Of a stretch of 64,000 nucleotides of DNA, positions 8,798-17,061 are shown piece by piece; within the stretch, counting starts at the first letter, position 1; every line of letters starts with the position of its first letter. The position numbers and the translations under genes are program-made. This DNA is from Yoonia sp. (lineage in GTDB: Bacteria > Pseudomonadota > Alphaproteobacteria > Rhodobacterales > Rhodobacteraceae): contig NZ_JAGYJK010000017.1 of assembly GCF_018402175.1 (NCBI RefSeq), forward strand, positions 310,001 to 374,000, in the 5' to 3' direction. The notes beneath the pieces were generated by a model that did no database searches, had not been told where the DNA came from, and was given only the letters and a program-made list of their open reading frames with translations.

Positions 8798-10308
8798 CGC
8801 TGGATCAGGGTCCGGCCGGTCATTTCCGGCGGCAGGTCCAGCCCCATCAGGTCCAGGACTGTGGGCGCCAGATCGGCCAACCGCCCATCGCGCAGATGCA
8901 CCCCCGCAGGGCCGCCGACCAATGCCACAGGCACGGGGTTCAGCGTATGCGCGGTATGCGGCCCGCCGGTGACAGGATCGATCATGGTTTCGCAATTGCC
9001 ATGATCCGCCGTAACGATCATCGCACCGCCCGCGGCCTGCAAGGCGGCCAGCACCGCGCCCAGCCCTGCATCCACAGCCTCGCAGGCTTTGACAGCAGCC
9101 GCGATATCGCCGGTATGGCCCACCATATCGGGATTGGCGTAATTCGTGACGATCAGATCATAGCCCGCGCCAATCGCCTCCACAAACGCCTGTGTGACCG
9201 CGGCTGCGGACATTTCAGGCTGCAGATCATAGGTGGCGACCTTGGGCGATTGCGGCATATGGCGGTCCTCGCCCGGATAGGGGGCCTCGACCCCGCCGTT
9301 GAGGAAAAACGTCACATGCGGATATTTCTCGGTCTCGGCCAGCCGGAACTGGCGCAGACCATGCTGCGCAACCCAAGCCCCCAGCGTGTTCCGGATATCG
9401 CGCTTGGGAAAGACGGTCTCGAACCAACCATCATGCCGGTCCGAATAGGACACCATGCCCAAAAGTGCTGCAAGCGCGGGTTTGTCCCGCACAAAGCCGT
9501 CGAAATCCGGATCGGCAATGGCGGCCAAAATCTCGCGCGCGCGGTCGGACCGGAAGTTCAGGCAGAAAAGCCCGTCACCTTCTGCAAAACCGGCATAATC
9601 ACCGACCACATGGGCGGGAATGAATTCATCGGTCTGGCCCGCCTCTTGGGCCGCCGCCACCGCCGCCAGCGGATCAGGTGCCAGCCGCCCCTGCCCCAGC
9701 ACCATCGCGCGATAGGCGGTTTCCACCCGGTCCCAGCGATTGTCGCGGTCCATCGCGAAATAGCGGCCGGTCACCGTGGCAATGCGCGCCTGCGGCGGCA
9801 ATATGTCCATCAACGCACACATGAAATGGCGGGCCGAGGACGGGGCCACATCGCGCCCGTCTGTGATGGCGTGAACAACCACCGACACACCCGCATCCGT
9901 GATCGCGCGCGCAGCGGCGGCGATATGCACCAGATGGCCATGCACGCCGCCATCCGACACCAGCCCCATCAGATGCGCCGCCCCGCCGCTGGCGCGCAGC
10001 TTTGCAATGAAACCCGCGAGCGCGGCATTGCGGAAAAACGACCCGTCCTCGATCGCCAGATCGATCTGGCCCAGATCCATCGCCACGACACGCCCCGCGC
10101 CGATATTGGTATGGCCGACCTCGGAATTGCCCATCTGGCCGGTCGGCAGGCCCGCATCATTGCCATGGGTCAGCAGTTTGGCATGCGGCCCTTGCATGAT
10201 CGCGTCAAAATGCGGGGTATGGGCCAGCTTGGGCGCATTGCCTTCGGCACCCTCCCGCAGGCCCCAGCCATCAAGGATGCACAACACGACAGGTTTGGGT
10301 GCGGACAT
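8794..10308 (-). CDS. gpmI: 2,3-bisphosphoglycerate-independent phosphoglycerate mutase
   Basis: A 504-residue cytoplasmic enzyme that interconverts 3- and 2-phosphoglycerate using two metal ions. The phospho-acceptor is Ser62 in GNSEVGH. Further metal ligands lie in LCILDGWG (residues 9-16), TNYANPDMVGHTGD and TADHGNCE. Length is typical. An AAGGAG ribosome site precedes the ATG. It is separated from rlmH by 104 bases containing one of the dispersed 3-prime elements described here, so transcription from rlmH may be attenuated before gpmI. Its stop is coupled to the next gene by ATGA. Confidence 0.97.
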   Translation of the reverse strand: MSAPKPVVLCILDGWGLREGAEGNAPKLAHTPHFDAIMQGPHAKLLTHGNDAGLPTGQMGNSEVGHTNIGAGRVVAMDLGQIDLAIEDGSFFRNAALAGFIAKLRASGGAAHLMGLVSDGGVHGHLVHIAAAARAITDAGVSVVVHAITDGRDVAPSSARHFMCALMDILPPQARIATVTGRYFAMDRDNRWDRVETAYRAMVLGQGRLAPDPLAAVAAAQEAGQTDEFIPAHVVGDYAGFAEGDGLFCLNFRSDRAREILAAIADPDFDGFVRDKPALAALLGMVSYSDRHDGWFETVFPKRDIRNTLGAWVAQHGLRQFRLAETEKYPHVTFFLNGGVEAPYPGEDRHMPQSPKVATYDLQPEMSAAAVTQAFVEAIGAGYDLIVTNYANPDMVGHTGDIAAAVKACEAVDAGLGAVLAALQAAGGAMIVTADHGNCETMIDPVTGGPHTAHTLNPVPVALVGGPAGVHLRDGRLADLAPTVLDLMGLDLPPEMTGRTLIQR

Positions 10309-10376
10309 AGCGAAACTCCTTCAGGTGCCCGCGTGTCATACCGCCGGATCAGCCCAGCGCCAACCCGACCGGCAAC

Positions 10377-10411
10377 TTCTTTTTTCCACAAATACTCCCC
10401 GCGCGGAGCGC
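10377..10411 (-). repeat. Dispersed 3-prime element, copy 1 (type B)
   Basis: Read on the minus strand it is a GC-rich self-complementary block (CTCCGCGCGGGG) followed by GAGTATTTGTGGAAAAAAGA. It starts just 1 base after the rlmH stop and lies on the same strand. The segment GGAGTATTTGTGGAAA is identical to copy 4 at 56970-57008. It may act as a transcript 3-prime end or stability element between rlmH and gpmI. Confidence 0.65.
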
Positions 10412-10412
10412 A

Positions 10413-10883
10413 TCAAAACCTGTGATACGGCCCAGCCGACAGGATCGACGCCGCGCGGTATAACTGCTCGGCCAACATCACCCGCACCAGCATATGCGGC
10501 CAGACCATCGCACCGAAACTCAAGCTGGCATCCGCATCCGCGCGCAAGGCAGGGTCAATCCCATCCGCGCCACCAATGACAAAGGCCACGTCCTGCCGCC
10601 CCTGATCGCGCCATCCACCCAACATATCGGCGAATTGCGGCGAACTCATCACGCGCCCGCGTTCATCCAAGCTGCAGATCAGCGCGCCATCCGGCACCGC
10701 ACGGCGCAGCAATGCAGCCTCGGCCGCCATGCCGCCGCCCTTTTTATCCTCGACCTCGATCATCTGCGCGGGGCCAAGCGCAAGTGCGCGCCCCGTGCGG
10801 TCAAACCGGGTCAGGTAATCATCGTATAAATCACGCTCCGGGCCCTGCCGCAGCCGGCCCACGGCGCAAATCTGGACGCGCAT
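10413..10883 (-). CDS. rlmH: 23S rRNA (pseudouridine1915-N3)-methyltransferase RlmH
   Basis: A 156-residue SPOUT-fold methyltransferase that modifies position 1915 in 23S rRNA helix 69. Typical features are the N-terminal MRVQICAVGRL, LDERGR near the middle, the SAM-knot segment FVIGGADG, and the C-terminal MLVRVMLAEQLYRA...PYHR signature. The start is set by TGATG overlap with the rsfS stop and by the family N-terminus; an upstream extension would run into rsfS. The rsfS-rlmH order is conserved across many bacteria. Confidence 0.95.
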   Translation of the reverse strand: MRVQICAVGRLRQGPERDLYDDYLTRFDRTGRALALGPAQMIEVEDKKGGGMAAEAALLRRAVPDGALICSLDERGRVMSSPQFADMLGGWRDQGRQDVAFVIGGADGIDPALRADADASLSFGAMVWPHMLVRVMLAEQLYRAASILSAGPYHRF

Positions 10884-11239
10884 CAGCCAGCGGCGACTTT
10901 GCCCGGCTGCCACATCTTTTCAAGCTGGTAGAACTCGCGCACTTCGGGGCGGAAGATATGGACGATCACATCGCCGGTATCCACCAGCACCCAATCGCCG
11001 GTTTCCTTGCCTTCGGTCTTGGAAATGATGCCCAGCTCTTGCTTGAGCTTATCCGCCAGCTTTTCCGCCATGGCGCTGACCTGACGCGTGGACCGGCCGG
11101 ATGCGATGACCATATAGTCACCCATTTCCGACTTGCCGCGCAGATTGATCTGCACGATGTCTTCGCCTTTGTCATCATCAAGGGATTGCAGAACAGCCGC
11201 CAGAATGGTTTCGCTGTTCACGATATTCAGAGCCTGCAT
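10883..11239 (-). CDS. rsfS: Ribosome silencing factor RsfS
   Basis: A 118-residue protein that binds ribosomal protein L14 and blocks subunit joining under starvation. Conserved features are SLDDDKGEDIVQI, GDYMVIASGRSTRQV, DWVLVDTGDVIVHIF and EFYQLEKMW. The start at 11239 has GGAG eight bases upstream and gives the usual family length. The same frame is open to an ATG at 11338, but that start has no ribosome site. An AGGAGG sequence at about 11296-11301 does not fit either start and serves a short leader frame that overlaps the rsfS start. Its stop overlaps the rlmH start. Confidence 0.92.
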   Translation of the reverse strand: MQALNIVNSETILAAVLQSLDDDKGEDIVQINLRGKSEMGDYMVIASGRSTRQVSAMAEKLADKLKQELGIISKTEGKETGDWVLVDTGDVIVHIFRPEVREFYQLEKMWQPGKVAAG

Positions 11240-11432
11240 GGCATAGGCTCCGATGGTGGCCGCCGGTGCAGCCGATTGGGAAAGAGACAGTGCATTGTCC
11301 TCCTGGGTTGGCGCCGACAAAGCCTCGGCGCAGGGCATAGCTATAAACTAGCAATCGCCCAGCCGTTTTTCAACAAATCCGAGAGGCGAAAGCGCCCCTG
11401 TGGCGCAATTCACGCGCCTTGGCAATGCCCGA

Positions 11433-12458
11433 TCAGGCCGTGGGGTCGATGAAGACCTTCCCATCGGGCTTGGCCAGGCCAATCGGCAGGCGTGTCATTG
11501 CCTCTGACAGCGGCACAATGTCCGCCACGTCAGTCACCCAAGCGGCTGTAACGAAACGGTCCTGAATGGTGGCAAAGGCCTGCGGAATGCGGGCGGGATC
11601 CACCTCTTTCATCCAGCGCGTCAGCCAGAAACCTTCGATCCTTTTGCTTTGAAAGATCAACTGCCCAAGCTCGGCAAGTTTCGGCGCATCGGTGGATAAC
11701 TTGCCGTAATTGACCCAACCCGCGCCATGCGGCATGGCGAAAAACAGATCGGCGGTGAACTGGTCACCGACAGCATCCAGCAGGATGCGGGGTTTATGCG
11801 TCTTGAACGCGGCATGCGCTTGCGCCAGCGGATCAGCCTCGCCGGTCACGATCACATCCGCAGCACCCAGCGCGCGCAGGGCATCGGCCTGTGCCGCACG
11901 GCGCACCACGGCAATGGGGGCAATCCCCGCGTCGCGGCCAAGCGCGATCAACAGCTTGCCCAGTTGCGAGCCTGCCGCGTTCAGCACGAAACTGTCAGCC
12001 CCGCTTTCCTTGACGATATCGAACATCGCAATCGCGGTCAGCGGGTTCACCAGCTGCCCTGCGGCATCCACATCCGACAGATCGGGCCGGCAGGGAATCA
12101 GCCCGCTGATATCGGTCATCGCATATTTGGCCCATGTGCCGGATGCGCCAGCAAAGAAACTGACGCGCTGGCCCAGCAGCGGGGTATCACCGGCGACAAC
12201 TTCGCCCACGCCTTCAAAGCCCGCAGGCTGGCCTGCAACGCGCGGCTGGCCATATTCGCCCTTGATGAAATGGATGTCCGAGGGGTTCACGGCGGCCAGT
12301 TGCACCTTGACCACCGCCTGCCCTTTGCCCGGGGTTGGCACGGGAATGTCGCGCAAGGCCACGAAAGGCGCAGGATCGGCAAGATCGGGGCCGGTCTGGG
12401 TGCCGGCATAGCCATCGTGCAATTGCACAAGGGCGCGCATCGTTTTGGGAAGTGTCAT
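11433..12458 (-). CDS. Zinc-binding-type alcohol dehydrogenase/quinone reductase-like (MDR family)
   Basis: A 341-residue medium-chain dehydrogenase/reductase. The GroES-like N-terminal domain includes AAVNPSDIHFIKGEYG and PAGFEGVGEVVA. The nucleotide-binding half includes FVLNAAGSQLGKLLIALGRDAG, in which an AAGSQLG-type loop stands in for the usual GxGxxG, as in quinone oxidoreductase/trans-2-enoyl-CoA reductase types. No structural-zinc cysteine cluster is visible, so it is probably a zinc-free NADPH-dependent reductase. Its start overlaps the xth stop by ATGA, though no functional link to DNA repair is evident. Confidence 0.88.
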   Translation of the reverse strand: MTLPKTMRALVQLHDGYAGTQTGPDLADPAPFVALRDIPVPTPGKGQAVVKVQLAAVNPSDIHFIKGEYGQPRVAGQPAGFEGVGEVVAGDTPLLGQRVSFFAGASGTWAKYAMTDISGLIPCRPDLSDVDAAGQLVNPLTAIAMFDIVKESGADSFVLNAAGSQLGKLLIALGRDAGIAPIAVVRRAAQADALRALGAADVIVTGEADPLAQAHAAFKTHKPRILLDAVGDQFTADLFFAMPHGAGWVNYGKLSTDAPKLAELGQLIFQSKRIEGFWLTRWMKEVDPARIPQAFATIQDRFVTAAWVTDVADIVPLSEAMTRLPIGLAKPDGKVFIDPTA

Positions 12459-13243
12459 AAATCAAAGCTCGCAAATACAGGGGCGTGGTCGCTGGGTTTG
12501 TCCCAGCCACGCACATGACGCAACACACGCGACCCGTGTGCTGCCCCACTGATGTCGGGTGTCGCCCAGACATGATCAAGCCTGCGGCCCTTATCAGCCG
12601 CATCCCAATCTGGTGATCGGTAGGACCACCAGCTGTAAAGATTGCCCTGCGGGATGTCCTGACGGGTGATATCGACCCATCCGCCCGCGTCCATCACCTG
12701 CCCGAAATGATCGACCTCGACCGGCGTATGGCTGACGATTTTCAGCAGTGCCTTGTGGTTCCAGACGTCGTCCTCACGCGGCGCGATGTTCAGATCGCCG
12801 ACAAGGATCGACTTTTCCGGCCGCGATGCGTGATAGGCGTCGCGCATATCGGTCAGGTAATCGAGCTTGTTGCCGAACTTGTCATTCACCGCGCGGTCGG
12901 GGATATCGCCGCCAGCGGGGACATAGTGGTTGTGGATCGTCACGCCGTTTTCCAGCCGTGCTGCGACATGGCGGGCATGGCCCAATGCGGCGTAATCCTC
13001 GGCCCCGGCGTCCTGCAATGGCAGCTTGGAAATGATGGCGACTCCGTTATACCCTTTTTGCCCGCGCGCGACCATGTGGGTGTACCCCAAGGCGTGAAAC
13101 TGCGCGACGGGGATCAGGTCAACGGGGCTTTTGCATTCCTGCAGACACAGGATATCGGGCTGTTCCTCGCGCAGCATCTGCAAGACCAGTTCTTCGCGCA
13201 GGCGGACCGAATTGATGTTCCATGTGGCAAGGGTAAAGGGCAT
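12455..13243 (-). CDS. xth: Exodeoxyribonuclease III (AP endonuclease)
   Basis: A 262-residue EEP-fold nuclease that cleaves at abasic sites in base excision repair. Motifs are ATWNINSVR (Asn), CLQECK (metal-binding Glu), HNHYVPAGG (catalytic Tyr), VGDLNIAP (Asp/Asn) and SDHAPVF (catalytic His). The length fits ExoIII of alphaproteobacteria. It follows the asparaginase gene by 21 bases and is coupled by ATGA to the MDR gene. Confidence 0.95.
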   Translation of the reverse strand: MPFTLATWNINSVRLREELVLQMLREEQPDILCLQECKSPVDLIPVAQFHALGYTHMVARGQKGYNGVAIISKLPLQDAGAEDYAALGHARHVAARLENGVTIHNHYVPAGGDIPDRAVNDKFGNKLDYLTDMRDAYHASRPEKSILVGDLNIAPREDDVWNHKALLKIVSHTPVEVDHFGQVMDAGGWVDITRQDIPQGNLYSWWSYRSPDWDAADKGRRLDHVWATPDISGAAHGSRVLRHVRGWDKPSDHAPVFASFDL

Positions 13244-13264
13244 GGCGGGCTTTCTATCAGCAAA

Positions 13265-14254
13265 TCAAAGAAGGGCGGCGGTTGGTGTGATATGGCCGGT
13301 CACGCGGCCATCCCAGTTCAGCACCGGCGGCGTCATCCGTGCGCGGGCGGCGGGGTGATCCGCGTTCAACACACCCAGCTTGACCAGAATCGCGGCCATC
13401 GCGCATTCGCTGGCCCGCGTCGCACCATCGGTGATCTTGAGCGCGACACCCAGCCGCTTTTCGGGGATAATCGCGATAAACACGCCTTCGGCCCCGGTTT
13501 TCACCGCGACCTTGCCACCCATCGCGCGCATCAGATCGGTGCAGGCGCGGCCCTGCCCTGCGACCAGTTCGGGAAAGGCCATCATGGCCGAGGTCAGTTT
13601 CTGCGCCGCCGTGCTGCGGGTGTCGGACCGGTCCTGCGCCGAGGCGAAAAACGCCATCGCGCGGGCCAGACCATGCACCGTGCAGGCATGGTTGGGGGCG
13701 GTGCAACCGTCGATGCCGAAACCGGGGCTGGTTTCGCCCGTGACCTCCTCGAACGCTTGTTTGCAGGCGACCTGCACGGGATGGTCGATCTCGGTATATT
13801 CCGGCCCTGCCTGCAGATGCTTGGTCAGCGTCAGGAAACCGGCATGCTTGCCCGAACAATTGTTGTGGATGCGGCAGGGTTCGGCCTGCGCGCGGATCAT
13901 CGACAGATACAGGTCCTTGTCGCGCGACGCCTGCGGGCCGCAGCGGAAATCGTCATCCCCCAGCCCCATTTCGGCCAGCCAATCGCCCACCATCGCCACA
14001 TGCAAAGGCGCGCCTTCATGCGAGGCGCAGGCCAGTGCCAGCTGTTCGCCTTTCAGATGCGCGCCTGCGCCGCTTTCAAGCAGAGGCAGCGCCTGCAACA
14101 TCTTGCACGATGACCGCGGATAAATGACCGCCTGGGGATTGCCCCAGGCCTGCACGATCGCGCCATTGTGATCGCAGACCACGGCATGGCCCTGATGCAG
14201 GCTTTCGACCATATCGCCGCGCCAGACTTCGACCAGATCAACGGGATGTGTCAT
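13265..14254 (-). CDS. L-asparaginase of the Rhizobium etli (ReAV / PF06089) type
   Basis: A 329-residue enzyme expected to hydrolyse L-asparagine to aspartate and ammonia. It belongs to the family unrelated to E. coli AnsA/AnsB. By alignment from memory with R. etli ReAV, the catalytic Ser48xxLys51 pair is present in PRSSCK. The zinc-site residues are Cys133 and Lys136 in NCSGKHAG and Cys184 in DGCTAPNH. Cytoplasmic, with no signal peptide. It heads an apparent three-gene unit with xth and the MDR reductase, with its promoter in the 196-base gap shared with the divergent IalB-like gene. Confidence 0.88.
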   Translation of the reverse strand: MTHPVDLVEVWRGDMVESLHQGHAVVCDHNGAIVQAWGNPQAVIYPRSSCKMLQALPLLESGAGAHLKGEQLALACASHEGAPLHVAMVGDWLAEMGLGDDDFRCGPQASRDKDLYLSMIRAQAEPCRIHNNCSGKHAGFLTLTKHLQAGPEYTEIDHPVQVACKQAFEEVTGETSPGFGIDGCTAPNHACTVHGLARAMAFFASAQDRSDTRSTAAQKLTSAMMAFPELVAGQGRACTDLMRAMGGKVAVKTGAEGVFIAIIPEKRLGVALKITDGATRASECAMAAILVKLGVLNADHPAARARMTPPVLNWDGRVTGHITPTAALL

Positions 14255-14450
14255 GTGATGCCTTCTTGGTTTGTTGCCGTCACTGCAGTAACCTGCCGAG
14301 TGAGTTTTTCGGGGGTTTCCCCGATGCCCTTTTTCTTGATACCAAGCAAGTTAACGGGTTACAGACGTGCCTGCCAGTGCAAAGGATGCCGCAAGACGCG
14401 TTCAGGCTGGTGCGGACGCCCCGAGGCAACGACGGTTTGGAGACGACAGG

Positions 14451-14981
14451 ATGATCTTGAAGACGATGAAAATTGCGGGGCTTTTGGCAGCGATGAGCTT
14501 GTCAGGGATGGCGGGCGCCCAAGAGCAAAGCGAAAACCGCGTGACGGCAACATCAGACTGGTCCGTCTATGTCGAGGCAAGCCCGCGTGAATGCTGGGCC
14601 GTCTCCGCCCCCGTCGAGACAATCAACACCCGCGACGGCAACACCGTCGATGTGAACCGTGGTGATATCCAGCTGATTATCTTTTACCGCCCCGGTGACA
14701 CGATCATGGGGCAGATCATGTTCGCGGGCGGCTATCCTTTTGCACCCGATTCTGTCGTGACAGCGCGGGTCGGGGATGCGACCTATGAATTCTTCACCCA
14801 AGGCAATTTCGCCTGGCTGCCCACGCCTGAAGACGATGCGCGCATGGTGGCCGCAATGAAACGGGGCGCCGATGCGACAATCGTTGGCCGGTCAGCACGA
14901 GGGACACAGACCAGCGACAAGTTCAGCCTGATCGGTTTCACCGCCGCTGTGGACGAGGCAGCGAGCCGCTGCGCGGGTTGA
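14451..14981 (+). CDS. Invasion-associated locus B (IalB) family secreted protein
   Basis: A 176-residue protein with an N-terminal signal peptide ending near GMAGAQEQ (about residue 22-24) and a single compact domain resembling the IalB family: TSDWSVYVE, ECWAVSAP, FYRPGD and ATIVGRSARGTQTSDKFSLIGFTAA. In Rhodobacteraceae such proteins are common and their role is unknown; the name comes from Bartonella. The start has GGAG eight bases upstream; an in-frame ATG at 14466 also fits, and a longer frame from 14367 lacks a signal peptide. Two cysteines remain after processing, one near each end. It precedes rlmN by 123 bases. Confidence 0.85.
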   Translation: MILKTMKIAGLLAAMSLSGMAGAQEQSENRVTATSDWSVYVEASPRECWAVSAPVETINTRDGNTVDVNRGDIQLIIFYRPGDTIMGQIMFAGGYPFAPDSVVTARVGDATYEFFTQGNFAWLPTPEDDARMVAAMKRGADATIVGRSARGTQTSDKFSLIGFTAAVDEAASRCAG

Positions 14982-15004
14982 TGGATTTGTAGAAAAACTT
15001 CTCT

Positions 15005-15037
15005 GCCTCCGGCGGGGATATTTATACTCGGAAGATG
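15005..15037 (+). repeat. Dispersed 3-prime element, copy 2 (type A)
   Basis: A 33-base element starting GCCTCCGGCGGGGATATTT and ending CTCGGAAGATG, 24 bases after the IalB-like stop and on the same strand. It matches copy 3 (21346-21378, minus strand) at 30 of 33 positions; only the three bases after the TATTT differ. It shares the layout GC block, TATTT, GGAA with the type B copies. Confidence 0.7.
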
Positions 15038-15104
15038 GGGGCGGTTTTCTTGTGGAATCCGGCCCTTTCGCCTATATGGCGGGGATATCCCTCCAGAAAG
15101 ACCT

Positions 15105-16283
15105 ATGATGGACGCCCAAGCCCCGATCACGCAAGACGTGCTGACCATTCCGCGCAAGGCCGCCGAAGGGTTGCCAAACCTTGTCGGCATGACCCGCGAT
15201 GCGATGCGCGACGCGCTGATCGCCGCTGGCACGCCGGAAAAGCAGGCGAAAATGCGCGTCGGCCAGATCTGGCAATGGATCTACCATTGGGGCATACGCG
15301 ATTTCGCCAAGATGACCAATCTGGCCAAGGATTACCGCGCCATGCTGGCCGATAATTTCGTTGTGGCCGTGCCAGAGGTGGTGACCCGACAGGTCAGCGG
15401 TGATGGCACACGCAAATATCTGGTGCGGATCGCGGGCGGGCATGAGGTCGAGGTGGTCTATATCCCCGAAACCGACCGTGGCACCTTGTGCATTTCCAGC
15501 CAAGTGGGCTGCACGCTAACCTGTTCTTTCTGCCACACCGGCACACAGAAACTGGTGCGCAATCTGACTGCCGCGGAAATCATCGGTCAGGTGTTGGTTG
15601 CCCGTGACGATCTGGGCGAATGGCCGGTGCAGGGCACGCCCAAGGATGAAGTTCGGTTGTTGTCCAATATCGTGCTGATGGGCATGGGCGAGCCGTTGTA
15701 TAATTTCGAAAACGTGCGCGATGCGATGAAGATCGCGATGGACCCTGACGGTATCCAACTGTCGCGCCGCCGGATTACCCTGTCCACATCCGGTGTCGTG
15801 CCGGAAATCGCCCGCACGGCGCAGGAAATCGGCTGCCAACTGGCGATTTCGTTCCATGCCACCACCGATGAGGTCCGCGACAAGCTGGTGCCGATCAACA
15901 AACGCTGGCCTTTGGCCGATCTGCTGGACGCCCTGCGGACCTATCCCAAGGTCAGCAATTCAGAACGGATTACCTTTGAATACGTGATGCTGGACGGCGT
16001 CAACGACAGCGACGCCGATGCCCACCGCCTGATCAAGCTGATCGACGGCATCCCCGCCAAGATCAACCTGATCCCGTTCAACGAATGGCCCGGCGCGCCC
16101 TATAAACGGTCGTCCAACAACCGTATCCGCGCCTTTGCCGATATCATCTACAAGGCGGGCTATGCCTCGCCGATCCGCACCCCGCGCGGCGAGGATATCA
16201 TGGCCGCCTGTGGCCAGCTGAAATCCGCGACCGAACGCGCGCGCAAATCCAAGGCCCAGATCGCGCAAGACGCGGGGCTGTGA
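15105..16283 (+). CDS. rlmN: Dual-specificity 23S rRNA/tRNA (adenine-C2)-methyltransferase RlmN
   Basis: A 392-residue radical-SAM enzyme that methylates C2 of A2503 in 23S rRNA and A37 of some tRNAs. The 4Fe-4S ligands are Cys136, Cys140 and Cys143 in [15 protein letters not shown] supports SAM binding, and the C-terminal MAACGQL carries the candidate methyl-carrier cysteine. The N-terminal helical domain with [12 protein letters not shown] is typical. It is a monocistronic gene, preceded by a dispersed repeat and convergent with gntK. Confidence 0.96.
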   Translation: MMDAQAPITQDVLTIPRKAAEGLPNLVGMTRDAMRDALIAAGTPEKQAKMRVGQIWQWIYHWGIRDFAKMTNLAKDYRAMLADNFVVAVPEVVTRQVSGDGTRKYLVRIAGGHEVEVVYIPETDRGTLCISSQVGCTLTCSFCHTGTQKLVRNLTAAEIIGQVLVARDDLGEWPVQGTPKDEVRLLSNIVLMGMGEPLYNFENVRDAMKIAMDPDGIQLSRRRITLSTSGVVPEIARTAQEIGCQLAISFHATTDEVRDKLVPINKRWPLADLLDALRTYPKVSNSERITFEYVMLDGVNDSDADAHRLIKLIDGIPAKINLIPFNEWPGAPYKRSSNNRIRAFADIIYKAGYASPIRTPRGEDIMAACGQLKSATERARKSKAQIAQDAGL

Positions 16284-16334
16284 TTTTCTGTCATAGCTAA
16301 CGGATTTTTTACCAATTCATGGTGAAAAGGGTGC

Positions 16335-16502
16335 ATGACGCATATCACCCCAAGCTTGCCACCCGAAATCATGGATGCCCTGCACGATCCGGATGGCCGC
16401 ACGATGCAGAGATCCAAAAGATCATCTGCAAGGCCCCGCGCCACGATTCTCATCGCCGTGCCAGAATGGCGCGATCGCGGGCATAAACCTGTCGCCGCCT
16501 GA
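16335..16502 (+). CDS. Possible small protein (55 residues), unknown
   Basis: A short reading frame with an AAAAGG ribosome-like site five bases before the ATG, encoding MTHITPSLPPEIMDAL... and ending ...RDRGHKPVAA. It sits in the 291-base gap between convergent rlmN and gntK. Its stop codon lies in the loop of a GC-rich hairpin (7-bp stem 16493-16499 with 16507-16513) that could be the rlmN terminator. I recognise no family. The rest of the gap shows no other feature. It may be non-coding. Confidence 0.3.
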   Translation: MTHITPSLPPEIMDALHDPDGRTMQRSKRSSARPRATILIAVPEWRDRGHKPVAA

Positions 16503-16513
16503 AACCGGCGGCG
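16493..16513. terminator. GC-rich hairpin between convergent rlmN and gntK
   Basis: CGCCGCC and GGCGGCG form a perfect 7-bp stem around a 7-base loop. It lies 210 bases after the rlmN stop and 61 bases from the gntK stop. No T-run follows, so it is a weak terminator candidate. Confidence 0.4.
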
Positions 16514-16574
16514 GCAGGCGATTATTTGGACAGACAACAGCCTGCGGATGTCTTGATGCGGCCAAGGCGGCGTT

Positions 16575-17060
16575 TCAGACAATCCGCCGGATCGCCGCGA
16601 TGATCGCGGCAACCGGCTGGTCGATCCGCACGGCAATTGTCGGGTTTTGCGGAATCTCCAGCGTCGCAAATTGGCTGTCAAGCAGGCTGGCGGGCATGAA
16701 ATGCCCTTGCCGCTGCGCCAGACGGGCCAGCACCACGTCGCGCGGCGCATCCAGATAGGCGATCCGCAGGTCGGGAACAGCCGCGCGCAGATGGTCACGA
16801 TAGCGTTTGCGCAGCGCCGAACAGGCAAAGACCACCGGCCCGTTCTGTCGTGCCGCCTGCACCGCCTGCCCCAGCGCATCGAGCCAAGGCCAGCGCATCG
16901 CATCGGTCAGAGGCTGGCCTGCGGCCATACTGGCCACGTTCTGCGGCGGATGGAAATCGTCGCCGTCCAGAAAGCAGCCGCCGATGGCTGTGGCCAGACC
17001 GGCACCGACCGTGGATTTGCCACAGCCCGACACGCCCATGACCATGATCGCGGGATGCAT
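16575..17060 (-). CDS. gntK: Gluconokinase
   Basis: A 161-residue P-loop kinase of normal GntK length, phosphorylating D-gluconate to 6-phosphogluconate. The Walker A motif GVSGCGKST is at about residues 9-17. Further hallmarks are DGDDFHP, the FACSALRKRYRD segment that contacts substrate, and GHFMPASLLDSQFATLE. The start was set by family length; a longer frame upstream would overlap the LOG gene. It begins 1 base after the LOG-protein stop, so the two are co-transcribed. No gluconate transporter is nearby. Confidence 0.92.
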   Translation of the reverse strand: MHPAIMVMGVSGCGKSTVGAGLATAIGGCFLDGDDFHPPQNVASMAAGQPLTDAMRWPWLDALGQAVQAARQNGPVVFACSALRKRYRDHLRAAVPDLRIAYLDAPRDVVLARLAQRQGHFMPASLLDSQFATLEIPQNPTIAVRIDQPVAAIIAAIRRIV

Positions 17061-17061
17061 C

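Noticed and set aside
8896-10425. A 509-codon plus-strand frame opposite gpmI
   Set aside because: Antisense shadow with a His/Arg-rich translation; gpmI with all catalytic motifs lies on the other strand.
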